Shown: positions 7,558 to 17,156 of the stretch, piece by piece
Position numbering within the stretch: the first letter of the stretch is position 1
How the letters are laid out: each line of letters begins with the position of its first letter
DNA from: Flavobacterium ranwuense
Lineage (GTDB): Bacteria > Bacteroidota > Bacteroidia > Flavobacteriales > Flavobacteriaceae
NCBI RefSeq assembly: GCF_004349315.1
Contig: NZ_SMLH01000001.1
Location: forward strand, 124,001-188,000
DNA length: 64,000 bases
Direction: 5' to 3'
The notes under the pieces: model-generated
Told to the model about the DNA's origin: nothing
Seen by the model: only the letters and a program-made list of their open reading frames with translations
The model's database searches: none
Position numbers and translations under genes: made by a program

Positions 7558-9461
7558 AATACGAAGAAATTTACACCCGAAGCATCGACCAACCGGAAGC
7601 ATTTTGGGCTGCGCAGGCCGATGAAATTGAGTGGTACAGTAAACCGGAAACGATTTTGTCGAAAGATGAAAACGGCTATCCGCTGTGGTATAAAGATGGT
7701 GAATTAAACATTTGTTATCTTGCATTAGACAAACACATTCAAGACGGTTATGGTGATCAGATTGCCATTATTTATGATTCTCCGGTAACACAAATCATCA
7801 AAAAATATACTTTTTCGGAAGTAAAAATCGAAGTTGCAAAATTGGCTGGAGGCATGCAATCACTAGGATTAAAAAAAGGAGATACTGCAATTATTTATAT
7901 GCCAATGATTCCTCAAACTGCATTTGCCATGCTGGCTTGTGCCAGAATTGGGGTGATTCATTCGGTTGTTTTTGGTGGTTTTGCACCGCATGAATTGGCC
8001 ATTCGAATCGATGATTGCAAACCTCGAGCAATTATTACAGCTTCCTCAGGGATCGAAGTTGATCGATTAATTGCGTACAAACCTTTAGTAGACGAAGCCA
8101 TTGCACTTGCTTCACACCGACCAAAAAAAGTAATTGTTTTCAATCGAAAATTAGGTGCTAGAATTCCGTTTAAAAAGTATGATGTAGATTATGACGCATT
8201 GGTTTACGGTTCCGAAGAAACGCCTTGTGTTCCTTTGCATTCCAATCATCCGCTGTATATTTTATACACATCAGGCACTACGGGTAAACCAAAAGGAATT
8301 GTAAGAGATACCGGTGGTTATGCAGTGGCGTTAAAATTTTCCATGAAACATATATACAATGTAAAAGAAGACGAGACTTTTTGGGCTGCTTCAGATATGG
8401 GCTGGGCAGTTGGCCACAGCTACATTCTTTATGGACCTTTATTGAATCGAAATACCACTATAATTTTTGAAGGCAAGCCCATAAAAACACCGGATGCGAG
8501 TACGTTTTGGAGAATAATATCAGAGCATAAAGTAGGCACCATGTTTACGGCTCCAACCGCCATTCGAGCCATCAAGAAAGAAGATCCAGAAGGAACATTT
8601 ATCAAACAATATGATTTAAGCCATCTTAAAAATCAATTCTTGGCGGGAGAACGTTGTGATAATGCCACGTTAGAATGGTACCAACAGCACATTCCTATCC
8701 CGGTAATTGACCACTGGTGGCAAACCGAATCTGGCTGGCCAATGATTGCCAATTCACTTGGTATTGAAAAAATGCCCGTCAAATCCGGTTCAGCAACAAA
8801 AGCAGTTTGTGGGTATGACATTCGGATTTTTAATGAAAATGGAGAGGAATTAAAAGCAAATGAAGAAGGTTTGGTCGTTGTAAAACTGCCATTACCTCCA
8901 GGGAATATGTTGGGGATTTGGGAAAATGAAGCCCGTTTCAAAGCCAGTTACTTCAGTAAATTTGATGGGTATTATCTTTCTGGCGACGGTGGTTATAAAG
9001 ATGAAGACGGTTATATTTTCATCACCGGAAGAACTGACGATGTAATTAATGTTGCAGGACATCGCTTATCAACAGCAGAGATGGAAGAAGTAGTTGCTTC
9101 TCACCAATCCGTTGCTGAGTGTGCTGTTATTGGAATCCATGATGAGCTAAAAGGGCAAGTTCCTTTGGCATTGATAGTAATCAAATTAGGAGATGAAATC
9201 GAACATTATCAATTAGAACAAGAAATTATTAAACTAGTCCGACACCAAATTGGGGCTGTAGCTTCCTTAAGAAATGCAGTCATAGTACAGCGATTACCAA
9301 AAACGCGTTCCGGAAAAACGCTCCGAAAATTAATGCGTAGTATCGCCGATGGCACCGATTTTCAAATTCCTTCAACAATTGACGATGAGAACATTGTAGG
9401 CGAAATTGCCATGGTTTTAAAGAAATATGAAATCGGTATTTATAATAAAAAACAAGAATAA
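7554..9461 (+). CDS. Propionyl-CoA synthetase-like acyl-CoA ligase (PrpE/ACSS3 type)
   Basis: This 635-residue cytoplasmic enzyme belongs to the ANL superfamily and should activate a short carboxylate to its CoA ester by way of an acyl-AMP. Visible are the P-loop-like YTSGTTGKPKGIVRDTGGY, the acyl-pocket region DHWWQTESGWP, the hinge region DGYIFITGRTDDVINVAGHR, and the C-terminal PKTRSGK with catalytic Lys588. The segments HSVVFGGFAPHELAIRIDD and IVRDTGGY resemble propionate-CoA ligases and ACSS3 more than classical Acs. It overlaps the response regulator by 4 bases and is followed 20 bases later by acs. Propionate is the best guess for substrate; acetate or butyrate remain possible. Confidence 0.85.
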   Translation: MKYEEIYTRSIDQPEAFWAAQADEIEWYSKPETILSKDENGYPLWYKDGELNICYLALDKHIQDGYGDQIAIIYDSPVTQIIKKYTFSEVKIEVAKLAGGMQSLGLKKGDTAIIYMPMIPQTAFAMLACARIGVIHSVVFGGFAPHELAIRIDDCKPRAIITASSGIEVDRLIAYKPLVDEAIALASHRPKKVIVFNRKLGARIPFKKYDVDYDALVYGSEETPCVPLHSNHPLYILYTSGTTGKPKGIVRDTGGYAVALKFSMKHIYNVKEDETFWAASDMGWAVGHSYILYGPLLNRNTTIIFEGKPIKTPDASTFWRIISEHKVGTMFTAPTAIRAIKKEDPEGTFIKQYDLSHLKNQFLAGERCDNATLEWYQQHIPIPVIDHWWQTESGWPMIANSLGIEKMPVKSGSATKAVCGYDIRIFNENGEELKANEEGLVVVKLPLPPGNMLGIWENEARFKASYFSKFDGYYLSGDGGYKDEDGYIFITGRTDDVINVAGHRLSTAEMEEVVASHQSVAECAVIGIHDELKGQVPLALIVIKLGDEIEHYQLEQEIIKLVRHQIGAVASLRNAVIVQRLPKTRSGKTLRKLMRSIADGTDFQIPSTIDDENIVGEIAMVLKKYEIGIYNKKQE

Positions 9462-9481
9462 CTAAATTTATCAATAACATT

Positions 9482-11389
9482 ATGAGTCGCTATAAAATTA
9501 ACACCTTAGAAGAATACTTTAAAGAATACAAAAAATCAGTACGTGAGCCTAGAAAATTTTGGGACAAAATTGCTTCCGAAAATTTTACTTGGTACCAACA
9601 ATGGGATAAAGTAGTCGATTTTAATATGGGGGAAGCTGAAATAAAATGGTTTACTGAAGCTAAAGTTAATATTACAAAAAACTGTATCGACAGACATCTT
9701 GCCAAAAAAGGTGATAAAACGGCTATCATCTTTGAGCCGAATGACCCAAAGGAAGAAGCTTTACATATTTCTTACAATGAATTACACCAACGTGTTTGTA
9801 AAATGGCCAACGTATTACGTGACCAAGGCATAAAAAAAGGAGATCGTGTTTGTATTTATTTACCAATGATTCCTGAATTGGCCATTACAACTTTGGCTTG
9901 TGCCAGAATTGGAGCCATCCATTCGGTTGTTTTTGCAGGCTTCTCTGCTTCGGCAGTAACTGCAAGAATAAATGATAGCGAATGTAAAATGGTCATCACC
10001 TCTGATGGTGGATATCGCGGTAACAAAACGATCGATTTAAAAAGTATCGTTGATGATGCGCTGGTAAATTGTCCTTGTGTAGAGAACGTTTTAGTTGCCA
10101 AAAGAATCAACTCAGAGATCAATATGAAAGAAGGTCGTGACCAATGGCTACAACCTCTTTTGGACAAAGCATCAGACAATAATGTGGCAGAAATAATGGA
10201 TGCGGAAGATCCATTATTCATCCTTTACACTTCCGGTTCAACCGGAAAACCAAAAGGAATGGTACATACCACAGCCGGTTATATGGTATATACCGCTTAT
10301 ACGTTTAAGAACGTTTTTAATTATGAAGACAATGATATTTTTTGGTGTACCGCTGATATCGGTTGGATTACCGGACATTCCTACATCCTTTATGGACCGT
10401 TATTGAATGGAGCTACAACTGTAATTTTTGAAGGCGTTCCCTCCTATCCTGATTTTAGTCGTTTTTGGCAAACGATCGAAAAGCACAAAGTCACCCAGTT
10501 TTACACCGCTCCAACAGCCATTAGAGCCTTGGCAAAAGAAAGCATCGAATACGTACAACGCTACCAATTAACTTCTTTAAAAGTGATTGGATCCGTGGGA
10601 GAACCTATCAATGAAGAAGCTTGGCATTGGTACAACAACCACGTAGGAGATAAAAAATGCCCTGTGGTAGATACCTGGTGGCAAACGGAAACCGGAGGAA
10701 TTATGATTTCACCAATTGCTTTTGTAACCCCAACAAAACCAACATACGCTTCGTTACCGTTGCCAGGAATCCAACCCGTTTTGATGGATGAAAAGCGCAA
10801 CGAAATTGAAGGCAATCAAGTTACCGGAAGTTTGTGTATAAAGTTTCCTTGGCCGGGAATTGCCAGAACCATTTGGGGCGATCACCAGCGTTATAAAGAC
10901 ACCTATTTTTCTACCTTCCCAGGCAAATATTTTACTGGTGATGGTGCTTTGCGTGATGAAGTAGGATATTATAGAATTACGGGCCGTGTAGACGATGTAG
11001 TTATCGTTTCAGGACACAATCTGGGCACTGCACCGATAGAAGATGCCATCAATGAGCATCCGGCAGTTGCCGAAAGTGCTATTGTAGGTTTCCCACATGA
11101 CATCAAAGGGAATGCTCTGTATGGTTTTGTAATTCTAAAAGAAACAGGAGAATATCGTGACAGAGAAAATCTTAGTAAAGAGATTAACCAACACATATCC
11201 GATCACATAGGACCGATTGCTAAGCTCGACAAAATTCAGTTTGTTTCCGGTTTACCTAAAACACGTTCCGGAAAAATCATGCGTAGAATTTTGCGTAAGA
11301 TTGCCGAAGGGGACTATTCTAATTTTGGTGACATCTCAACATTATTGAATCCTGAAATTGTGGAAGAAATCAAAGATGGTAAAATTTAG
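9482..11389 (+). CDS. acs: Acetyl-CoA synthetase (acetate--CoA ligase)
   Basis: The 635-residue enzyme makes acetyl-CoA from acetate, ATP and CoA. It shows the Acs N-terminal cap (EEYFKEYKKSVREPRKFW), the AMP-binding motif YTSGSTGKPKGMVHTTAGY, the acetate-pocket region DTWWQTETGG, the GRVDDVVIVSGHNLGT hinge, and PKTRSGKIMRR with Lys598, the residue acetylated to inactivate the enzyme in relatives. Length and motifs are those of authentic Acs. It is the last gene of the locus: two hairpins follow the stop. Clustering with the symporter-kinase agrees with known control of acs by CrbS-type kinases. Confidence 0.96.
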   Translation: MSRYKINTLEEYFKEYKKSVREPRKFWDKIASENFTWYQQWDKVVDFNMGEAEIKWFTEAKVNITKNCIDRHLAKKGDKTAIIFEPNDPKEEALHISYNELHQRVCKMANVLRDQGIKKGDRVCIYLPMIPELAITTLACARIGAIHSVVFAGFSASAVTARINDSECKMVITSDGGYRGNKTIDLKSIVDDALVNCPCVENVLVAKRINSEINMKEGRDQWLQPLLDKASDNNVAEIMDAEDPLFILYTSGSTGKPKGMVHTTAGYMVYTAYTFKNVFNYEDNDIFWCTADIGWITGHSYILYGPLLNGATTVIFEGVPSYPDFSRFWQTIEKHKVTQFYTAPTAIRALAKESIEYVQRYQLTSLKVIGSVGEPINEEAWHWYNNHVGDKKCPVVDTWWQTETGGIMISPIAFVTPTKPTYASLPLPGIQPVLMDEKRNEIEGNQVTGSLCIKFPWPGIARTIWGDHQRYKDTYFSTFPGKYFTGDGALRDEVGYYRITGRVDDVVIVSGHNLGTAPIEDAINEHPAVAESAIVGFPHDIKGNALYGFVILKETGEYRDRENLSKEINQHISDHIGPIAKLDKIQFVSGLPKTRSGKIMRRILRKIAEGDYSNFGDISTLLNPEIVEEIKDGKI

Positions 11390-11412
11390 ATTTTAGTTTT
11401 AATCATTATTGG

Positions 11413-11442
11413 AAACTGCTTCATTTATGGAGCAGTTTTTTT
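11413..11442 (+). terminator. Intrinsic terminator after acs
   Basis: An 8-bp stem (AAACTGCT with AGCAGTTT) around a short loop is followed by a run of T, 24 bases after the acs stop codon. Confidence 0.8.
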
Positions 11443-11446
11443 GTAT

Positions 11447-11480
11447 AAAAAAGGCTGTAATTTTACAGACAGCCTTTTTT
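11447..11480. terminator. Bidirectional terminator between acs and the amylase
   Basis: A GC-containing stem (AGGCTGT with ACAGCCT) is flanked by A-runs and T-runs, so it can terminate in both directions. It lies 24 bases beyond the stop codon of the minus-strand amylase and backs up the acs terminator. Confidence 0.8.
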
Positions 11481-11503
11481 ACACTTAAAACAAACAAACC
11501 GTA

Positions 11504-14392
11504 TTATTCCTTAATGAACTTCAATACCTCAACCCCATTATTCTCATCATACGCTTTTACTATATAAAGCCCTTGATTCAACTCACTAATTATAAATTGA
11601 TGTCCTTCGGATTGATTTGCATCAAAAGTTTTCACCAATTGTCCAGTTATAGAAAAAATTTGAACTTTAGAAGTCACAGTATTTAAAGTAAAATAAATGG
11701 AAGCCGGATTTGGATACAACAAAGCACTTGGCGTTTTTTCATAGTCAACTATTGCCAAAGCCGCCGTTTTGTTTCCATAGATTCGGTATTCACCTGCCGG
11801 AATTGTTATTGGATCATTTACATTAGTCACCGTAATTGTTGTATTATCCATCAAATTGTACCACTCTCCAGTGTAAGGAAATCCAGTCGCTACATTTTGT
11901 GCGGTTACATTAAAATTAGCCAAGATTAAAACATCTTTAAGTTGGCTTGACGCCAAAGCACTATTGGTAATTTTGATATTTGGATACAAAGAACTTGTAT
12001 TCGACATGGTTGCAGTTCCAGAAAAAACAGGCTCTACAGCTTTCATCGTAATCATTTTGGCCCAATCGTTGTAAATTTTACTTCTATTGCTATCTCCAAG
12101 CCAATTACTCACCCATTGTGGTTGCTGTTTGGTATCTAATTTACAATCCCCAGATGTTGCATCTGACGAAGTGTTTACCGTTCCATTATTACAAGCAAAA
12201 ATAGAATTTTCCCAACCTAACTCCCCAAAATGCCAAATCATCTTTGGTCCAGGAACCAATAAAGAAACTGCTCCAATTGCTGACATTCTAGACAAAGCTA
12301 CATTTAGTGTTTTTACATTATGGGCAGGATTTGTACTATTCCCAAATTGTAAATTTTTATACATCAAGCGTTCCTCATCATGACTTTCAGCATACCCCAT
12401 CAGTCTATTTGCGGTAAAACCTCTGCTGGTACTGTTTATTCGAGAAATATTACCGGGATACCCCATAGACAATTCATTGTATTGACTGGTCATTATTCCC
12501 CACATCATAATTCCTTTACTTGGCGTTTCATTAATTCTATAATTGGCCCAAAGTTGTTCTTCATCATCATTCCCTAAGTGTTCAAAAATAGCATAATGAG
12601 TTGGATCTAAACCCCAAGAATAATCGGCATAAGCTTTCAAAACATCTACACGATCTTGTTGTTTAACACCAGTACAGGCATCCTGACCACCAGCAACATT
12701 AGACGGACAATTCTGAGTAAATCCTTTGGTTAAATCCCAACGCAATCCGTCAATTTTATATTCTTCTACCCATTGTTTAACCACTCTTTTTACGTAATTC
12801 TGTGTTCTGGCCTGTTGATGATTAAAATCTTCCCCTACACTATAACTATGCATTGCCGTTGTATTGAAGTATGGATTTTCAGTTGAAGGAGAACCCCAAC
12901 CATCACCATCAGCATCGTTCATCCACATACGAACCATTGGATTTCTTCCAAAAGCATGGTTCAACGCCACATCAAGAATAACGGCAATTCCGTTTTGATG
13001 GCATAAATCCACAAACTCCTTTAACTTATCCGAAGTCCCATAGAATTTATCCAAAGCCATATGGAAAGAGGTATTATAACCCCAACTTTCGTTGCCTTCA
13101 AATTCCATTACAGGCATTAATTCAATGGCGTTTATTTTCAAATTTTTAAAATAATCGATTTTGTCAATCAAATTTTGATAGCTTCTATTGGCATCAAAAT
13201 CGCGAACCAACAATTCATAAACTACTAGTTTTTCTTTAGCGGGTTTAACAAAATTGGTGGTGGCACTACTCCATGCATAAGGTGCTTTCCCAGTTTGTAA
13301 TACCGTCACTTCACGTTCCTGACCTGCTGGATAAACCGGTAGATTTGGATAGGTAGAAGCCGGAATATTAGGGTCATCATAAGGAGATAAAACAAGTGTC
13401 GAATATGGATCGGCAGTTTTCACTAAAGATGGTGTCCCTGCAAGAGGTGTTGCATCAACAACCCAATATTGGTAGGTGTAATTTGTACCTGACACTAATC
13501 CGGTTAATTCCAACCAAAACTTACCAGAAACAGGATCTTTTTTCATTGCATAAGAAGCCGTAGGCTGCCAACTATTGAAACTTCCTGCTACATAAACAAA
13601 ATCTTTGAATGGCGCATCCAGCACTAGAGTCGCTTTTGTCGCATCACCCGTATTGTAATTGATTCCGTCCAATAATCCCGCAGACATCGCTTCATTAATA
13701 GTACCCGGATTAACAATTGCACTGAACTTTTTAGTAATCAATGTGATTCCTTGAGTAACCTGCAGTTCGTAATTTTGATTCCCGACAATATTGGCATGAG
13801 TATACGAATAACTTGAAGCAGCAGCATTTGTATTCAAATTTGTACCGTTTGCTTTCAATACATAACTGGCATTTCCACCGGTATTAGCAGCTGAAATATT
13901 CAAACTCCCACCAGAAGTAACAATTGTTGAACTATTTTCAGCTGGAGTCGTCAAAGTAACTTGATAAGCGCCAACTTCAACAAAATTATCTTGCGATTTT
14001 TTATCTCCAGTTCCATCCTTTGCTTTAATAAGAAACCCTATTTTACCTATTCCAGTTCTATTATAAAAGGTATTTGGAGTAAATGTTTTAGCATAGGTGT
14101 CTGAGGCTGAATTGTAAGTAAATTTGTTTGCCTCGTTAGAAGCGGTCCATGAACCATTTGTTGGACAGTCAAGGCTGTTAGCATCATTGATATCTAAAGA
14201 CCAAGTCCATAAATATAAAGAATGATCCGTAATTCCCCAACTTGCTTCATTTACACTACTTCCAGCAATAGTTAAAGTAATTGATGTTGTTTCCTCAAAG
14301 GGGTTAGGACTTATAGTGCTGGTTACTGTTTGCTGCTGAGCCGAAGAGACTAGTGACCAGAAAATTAATAATAAAAGTATAGTTTTTTTCAT
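11504..14392 (-). CDS. Secreted GH13 alpha-amylase with type IX secretion domain
   Basis: The 962-residue protein has a signal peptide ending at about residue 18 (WSLVSSAQQ). Two or three immunoglobulin-like/CBM48-like modules follow (one near 250-330 with FKDFVYVAGSFNSWQP), then a GH13 barrel from about residue 385. The barrel has nucleophile Asp553 (DGLRWDLTKG), acid/base Glu604 (YAIFEHLG) and the third acid Asp672 (AESHDEE), with VILDVALNHAF as the first conserved region. The last 75 residues start with YPNPA and end in a lysine-rich strand, as in T9SS type A sorting domains, so it should be exported by the type IX system and held at or released from the cell surface. It should cut starch outside the cell. 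A terminator stands between it and susE, so it may be expressed at a lower level than the Sus proteins. Confidence 0.93.
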   Translation of the reverse strand: MKKTILLLLIFWSLVSSAQQQTVTSTISPNPFEETTSITLTIAGSSVNEASWGITDHSLYLWTWSLDINDANSLDCPTNGSWTASNEANKFTYNSASDTYAKTFTPNTFYNRTGIGKIGFLIKAKDGTGDKKSQDNFVEVGAYQVTLTTPAENSSTIVTSGGSLNISAANTGGNASYVLKANGTNLNTNAAASSYSYTHANIVGNQNYELQVTQGITLITKKFSAIVNPGTINEAMSAGLLDGINYNTGDATKATLVLDAPFKDFVYVAGSFNSWQPTASYAMKKDPVSGKFWLELTGLVSGTNYTYQYWVVDATPLAGTPSLVKTADPYSTLVLSPYDDPNIPASTYPNLPVYPAGQEREVTVLQTGKAPYAWSSATTNFVKPAKEKLVVYELLVRDFDANRSYQNLIDKIDYFKNLKINAIELMPVMEFEGNESWGYNTSFHMALDKFYGTSDKLKEFVDLCHQNGIAVILDVALNHAFGRNPMVRMWMNDADGDGWGSPSTENPYFNTTAMHSYSVGEDFNHQQARTQNYVKRVVKQWVEEYKIDGLRWDLTKGFTQNCPSNVAGGQDACTGVKQQDRVDVLKAYADYSWGLDPTHYAIFEHLGNDDEEQLWANYRINETPSKGIMMWGIMTSQYNELSMGYPGNISRINSTSRGFTANRLMGYAESHDEERLMYKNLQFGNSTNPAHNVKTLNVALSRMSAIGAVSLLVPGPKMIWHFGELGWENSIFACNNGTVNTSSDATSGDCKLDTKQQPQWVSNWLGDSNRSKIYNDWAKMITMKAVEPVFSGTATMSNTSSLYPNIKITNSALASSQLKDVLILANFNVTAQNVATGFPYTGEWYNLMDNTTITVTNVNDPITIPAGEYRIYGNKTAALAIVDYEKTPSALLYPNPASIYFTLNTVTSKVQIFSITGQLVKTFDANQSEGHQFIISELNQGLYIVKAYDENNGVEVLKFIKE

Positions 14393-14408
14393 AGCTATTT
14401 GGTTTTAT

Positions 14409-14443
14409 AAAAAAAGGGCTATCCATGAGATAGCCCTTTTTTT
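14409..14443 (-). terminator. Terminator between susE and the amylase gene
   Basis: The 8-bp stem GGGCTATC/GATAGCCC has a 5-base loop and, in the minus direction, seven T residues. It lies 13 bases after the susE stop and 16 bases before the amylase start, leaving almost no room for a separate promoter. Confidence 0.85.
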
Positions 14444-14456
14444 ATTGAAAAAAATA

Positions 14457-15524
14457 TTAATTTTTTGTAATCGTGTATTTGTAATTTCTAGGAGAACTTA
14501 AATCCAAGGTAATTGTATAAGTTCCAGCCGTTACAACAATATTATCTCCACCATATTCCAAGTGAGAACCATCTGGAGCAGTTTTAAGCTTCCCAAGATT
14601 AATATCCCAACCATTATTGGCTCTAAATTTAAATTCAGCTCCGGTTAATGTTGCAGTTACAGACCATAGTTTTGTAGTTTTATTATAAGTCATTGCTGTA
14701 CTATTATCCCATCCACCAGCAGTTGCACTTCCAATGATCCCCCAAGCTGTTGCTGTCGCTTTGTATGTTAATTTTTCAGTATCAACTACAATTTGGTAAT
14801 ATCCTGCAGCAGGTATTTTAAGATTAGCTCCAGTAAGAGCTATTGTACCAGCTGTAGCACCAGCAGCAAATTCCCCTTTCCATTCTGGAAAACTTGTAAA
14901 TTTATATTCTGCATTCGCATCATTAAAATTAACATACCCTTCAAAATCTACCTTACCAAATCCTGAAGCAGAAAGCTGTGGAGATGAAGCAGGATCCCAA
15001 TCTTTAGCATATCCAGAAGCAACAGCATATCCACCAGGAACCCATAGTTTAGGATTTTCAGTAGTATAAGATGTAATAACAATTCCAATTACATTAGAAT
15101 ACATTGCAGCTAAAGTACCAGCGCTTGCTTTAACTCTTACTTCAAATTCTTTAGGAGAAAAAGGTGTTGCTTTTAATGCCAATGCAGCTCCATTCATTGA
15201 TTCTACAGAAACAGAAACTTGATTTTCAGAAGGCAATGAACTCCCTATTACTTTAGGTGTTTTAAATTCATTTCCTTTAACATCCATTTCAACTACATAA
15301 TTCACTTGAACATCTCCGCCGTAATTAGCTGATTTCCATGTAAAACGTTCTGCTTGAGCAGCTGCATTTTCTGGTTTTAAAACATAGGCTGAACCGGTAG
15401 TTGGAGCAGTCAAAACTGGAGAATCTATACCTTCGATAACGGGTCTGTCTTGAACATCTTCAACGCTGCATGACAAAGCAACTACTGCAAATAAAGCAAT
15501 TATTGATTTAGTTATATTTTTCAT
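14457..15524 (-). CDS. SusE/SusF-like starch-binding outer-membrane lipoprotein
   Basis: The 355-residue lipoprotein has a signal peptide with lipidation at Cys19 (VVALSCSVED). Acidic residues right after the cysteine (SVED) resemble the surface-export signal of Bacteroidota lipoproteins. An N-terminal SusE-type Ig-like domain (PVLTAPTTGSAYVL... FTWKSANYGGDVQVNYVVEMD) is followed by repeated carbohydrate-binding modules containing WGIIGSATAGGWD and WSVTATLTGAEFKFRANNGWD, the usual SusE/F starch-binding pattern. Aromatic residues in these modules would stack on maltooligosaccharides. It follows susD by 22 bases in the susC-susD-susE transcript and probably holds starch at the cell surface. Confidence 0.88.
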   Translation of the reverse strand: MKNITKSIIALFAVVALSCSVEDVQDRPVIEGIDSPVLTAPTTGSAYVLKPENAAAQAERFTWKSANYGGDVQVNYVVEMDVKGNEFKTPKVIGSSLPSENQVSVSVESMNGAALALKATPFSPKEFEVRVKASAGTLAAMYSNVIGIVITSYTTENPKLWVPGGYAVASGYAKDWDPASSPQLSASGFGKVDFEGYVNFNDANAEYKFTSFPEWKGEFAAGATAGTIALTGANLKIPAAGYYQIVVDTEKLTYKATATAWGIIGSATAGGWDNSTAMTYNKTTKLWSVTATLTGAEFKFRANNGWDINLGKLKTAPDGSHLEYGGDNIVVTAGTYTITLDLSSPRNYKYTITKN

Positions 15525-15546
15525 TTTTATTAATTTTTTAAATTAT

Positions 15547-17139
15547 TTAGTATCCTGGGTTTTGTTGTAATTTATTATTTGATGCTAAAGCTGTAGCTGG
15601 AATTGGGAATAAATCTCTGAATGATTGTGTTGGAGATCCGCTGGCAGATCCACCTTTCCATGGCCATAAGTAAGCACCTCCAGAAAATTTACCAAAACGA
15701 ACTAAATCAGTTCTTCTTTGTCCTTCCCAGTGTAATTCTTTAGCTCTTTCATCAAGAATGAAATTTAGGCTTAAATCCCCTTGACTTACTGCATTTCCTT
15801 TTGCTCTTGTGCGTAACGCATTAACGTAAGTTGTAGCGGTAACTAGATTTGCTCCTGCACCTCTAACAGCACATTCAGCATACATTAAATAAGCATCTGC
15901 TAAACGGAAGATAGGGAAATCTGAATCCGAAAAATTACCGGCTTTATCTGAACCTTGAACTCCGTTTACACCTACGTTTCTAAACTTTTGAATAGCATAT
16001 CCATCTGTAAAAGACCCGATGTTTTTAATTTCTTTACTTTGTCCATTAGTGTAGAATTGTCCACGTGTATCAGTTGTACTTGCTTCAAATTTATCAACAA
16101 ACGCAGCAGTTGTTCTGATTCCAGCCCATCCACCATTGATTCCAAATTCACTTGCATTCATACTACCACCCACTGGTGCATGCGTTAAGAAAGTTGTCCC
16201 ACCATATGTTTGAGTATGAAGACCATCAAAAGCGATAGCGAAAATAAATTCGTTTTGAGCTCCGTTCTTATCATTATCTGCAAAAAACAATTGATTGTAG
16301 TTTGTATGCAATTTATAGGTTGATCCTACAATTTTTGTAATTAATGGAACTGCAGCAGCATAATTATCAGTACCGATATATACTTTAGCATTCATATACA
16401 ATTTAGCTTGTAACATCCAAGCAGCAGCCTGATCCACACGATACGCCTCATTTGATTTTGGCGTTTTCAATAATGGAGTAATTGCTGTTAATTCCTCATC
16501 AACAAATTTGTATAATTCTGCTCTTGTAGCATATTCCGGGTAGAAGAAAGTACTTGGAGACTCTTCAGTTACTAAAGAACCACCGCCAAACATATCAATT
16601 AAATGCCAATACGTCATCGCTCTCAAGAAACGAGCTTCTGCTCTGTAAGTAGCAATTTCTGCTTTCAAAGTGGCATCAATACCTCTGGCTGCCAATTTTT
16701 CATCCGTTGTTTGTCTTAAAAACTCATTACAGTTTACAATTTGAAAAGAGAAACGGGCAAATGTAGCCGTAATAAAACGATCCAAAGATGTCCATGTTTG
16801 CGAATGTAAATCTTTTATTGTCCCGTCATTCCAGGCAATAACTGCTTCATCAGTTGTTAGTTCCTGCATTAACCAAAGCCCTCTAATATACTGACTTTCT
16901 CCTTCATCTATTCCTGAAATATCCGCAGAACCGGCAGGTCCGGATTGTCCAGATGTAGCAAATCCAGCATATAATTTGGCAAGATTTTGCTTGTACGATT
17001 CTGGCGTACTAAAAAATTGTTCCCCAGGAATGGCATTAGCACTTTCTGGAGCTTGGTTTAAATCATCTGTACACGATGGGAACAACATCACCAACAGTAA
17101 CAAAGAAATACCCAATAATTTTATGTGTGTCTTTTTCAT
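15547..17139 (-). CDS. susD: SusD-family starch-binding lipoprotein
   Basis: The 530-residue protein has a lipoprotein signal with lipidation at Cys23 (LFPSCTDDLNQ); the TDD following the cysteine fits a surface-export signal. The body is the RagB/SusD fold: tetratricopeptide-like helices (YRAEARFLRAMTYWHLIDMF is the family signature) and a C-terminal domain ending in the typical DERAKELHWEGQRRTDLVRFGKF and DLFPIPATALASN segments. SusD proteins cap the SusC channel and bind the glycan before import. It lies 17 bases after susC. Its neighbours identify the ligand as a maltodextrin, not some other glycan. Confidence 0.95.
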   Translation of the reverse strand: MKKTHIKLLGISLLLLVMLFPSCTDDLNQAPESANAIPGEQFFSTPESYKQNLAKLYAGFATSGQSGPAGSADISGIDEGESQYIRGLWLMQELTTDEAVIAWNDGTIKDLHSQTWTSLDRFITATFARFSFQIVNCNEFLRQTTDEKLAARGIDATLKAEIATYRAEARFLRAMTYWHLIDMFGGGSLVTEESPSTFFYPEYATRAELYKFVDEELTAITPLLKTPKSNEAYRVDQAAAWMLQAKLYMNAKVYIGTDNYAAAVPLITKIVGSTYKLHTNYNQLFFADNDKNGAQNEFIFAIAFDGLHTQTYGGTTFLTHAPVGGSMNASEFGINGGWAGIRTTAAFVDKFEASTTDTRGQFYTNGQSKEIKNIGSFTDGYAIQKFRNVGVNGVQGSDKAGNFSDSDFPIFRLADAYLMYAECAVRGAGANLVTATTYVNALRTRAKGNAVSQGDLSLNFILDERAKELHWEGQRRTDLVRFGKFSGGAYLWPWKGGSASGSPTQSFRDLFPIPATALASNNKLQQNPGY

Positions 17140-17156
17140 TTTTCTTGTTATTTGTA

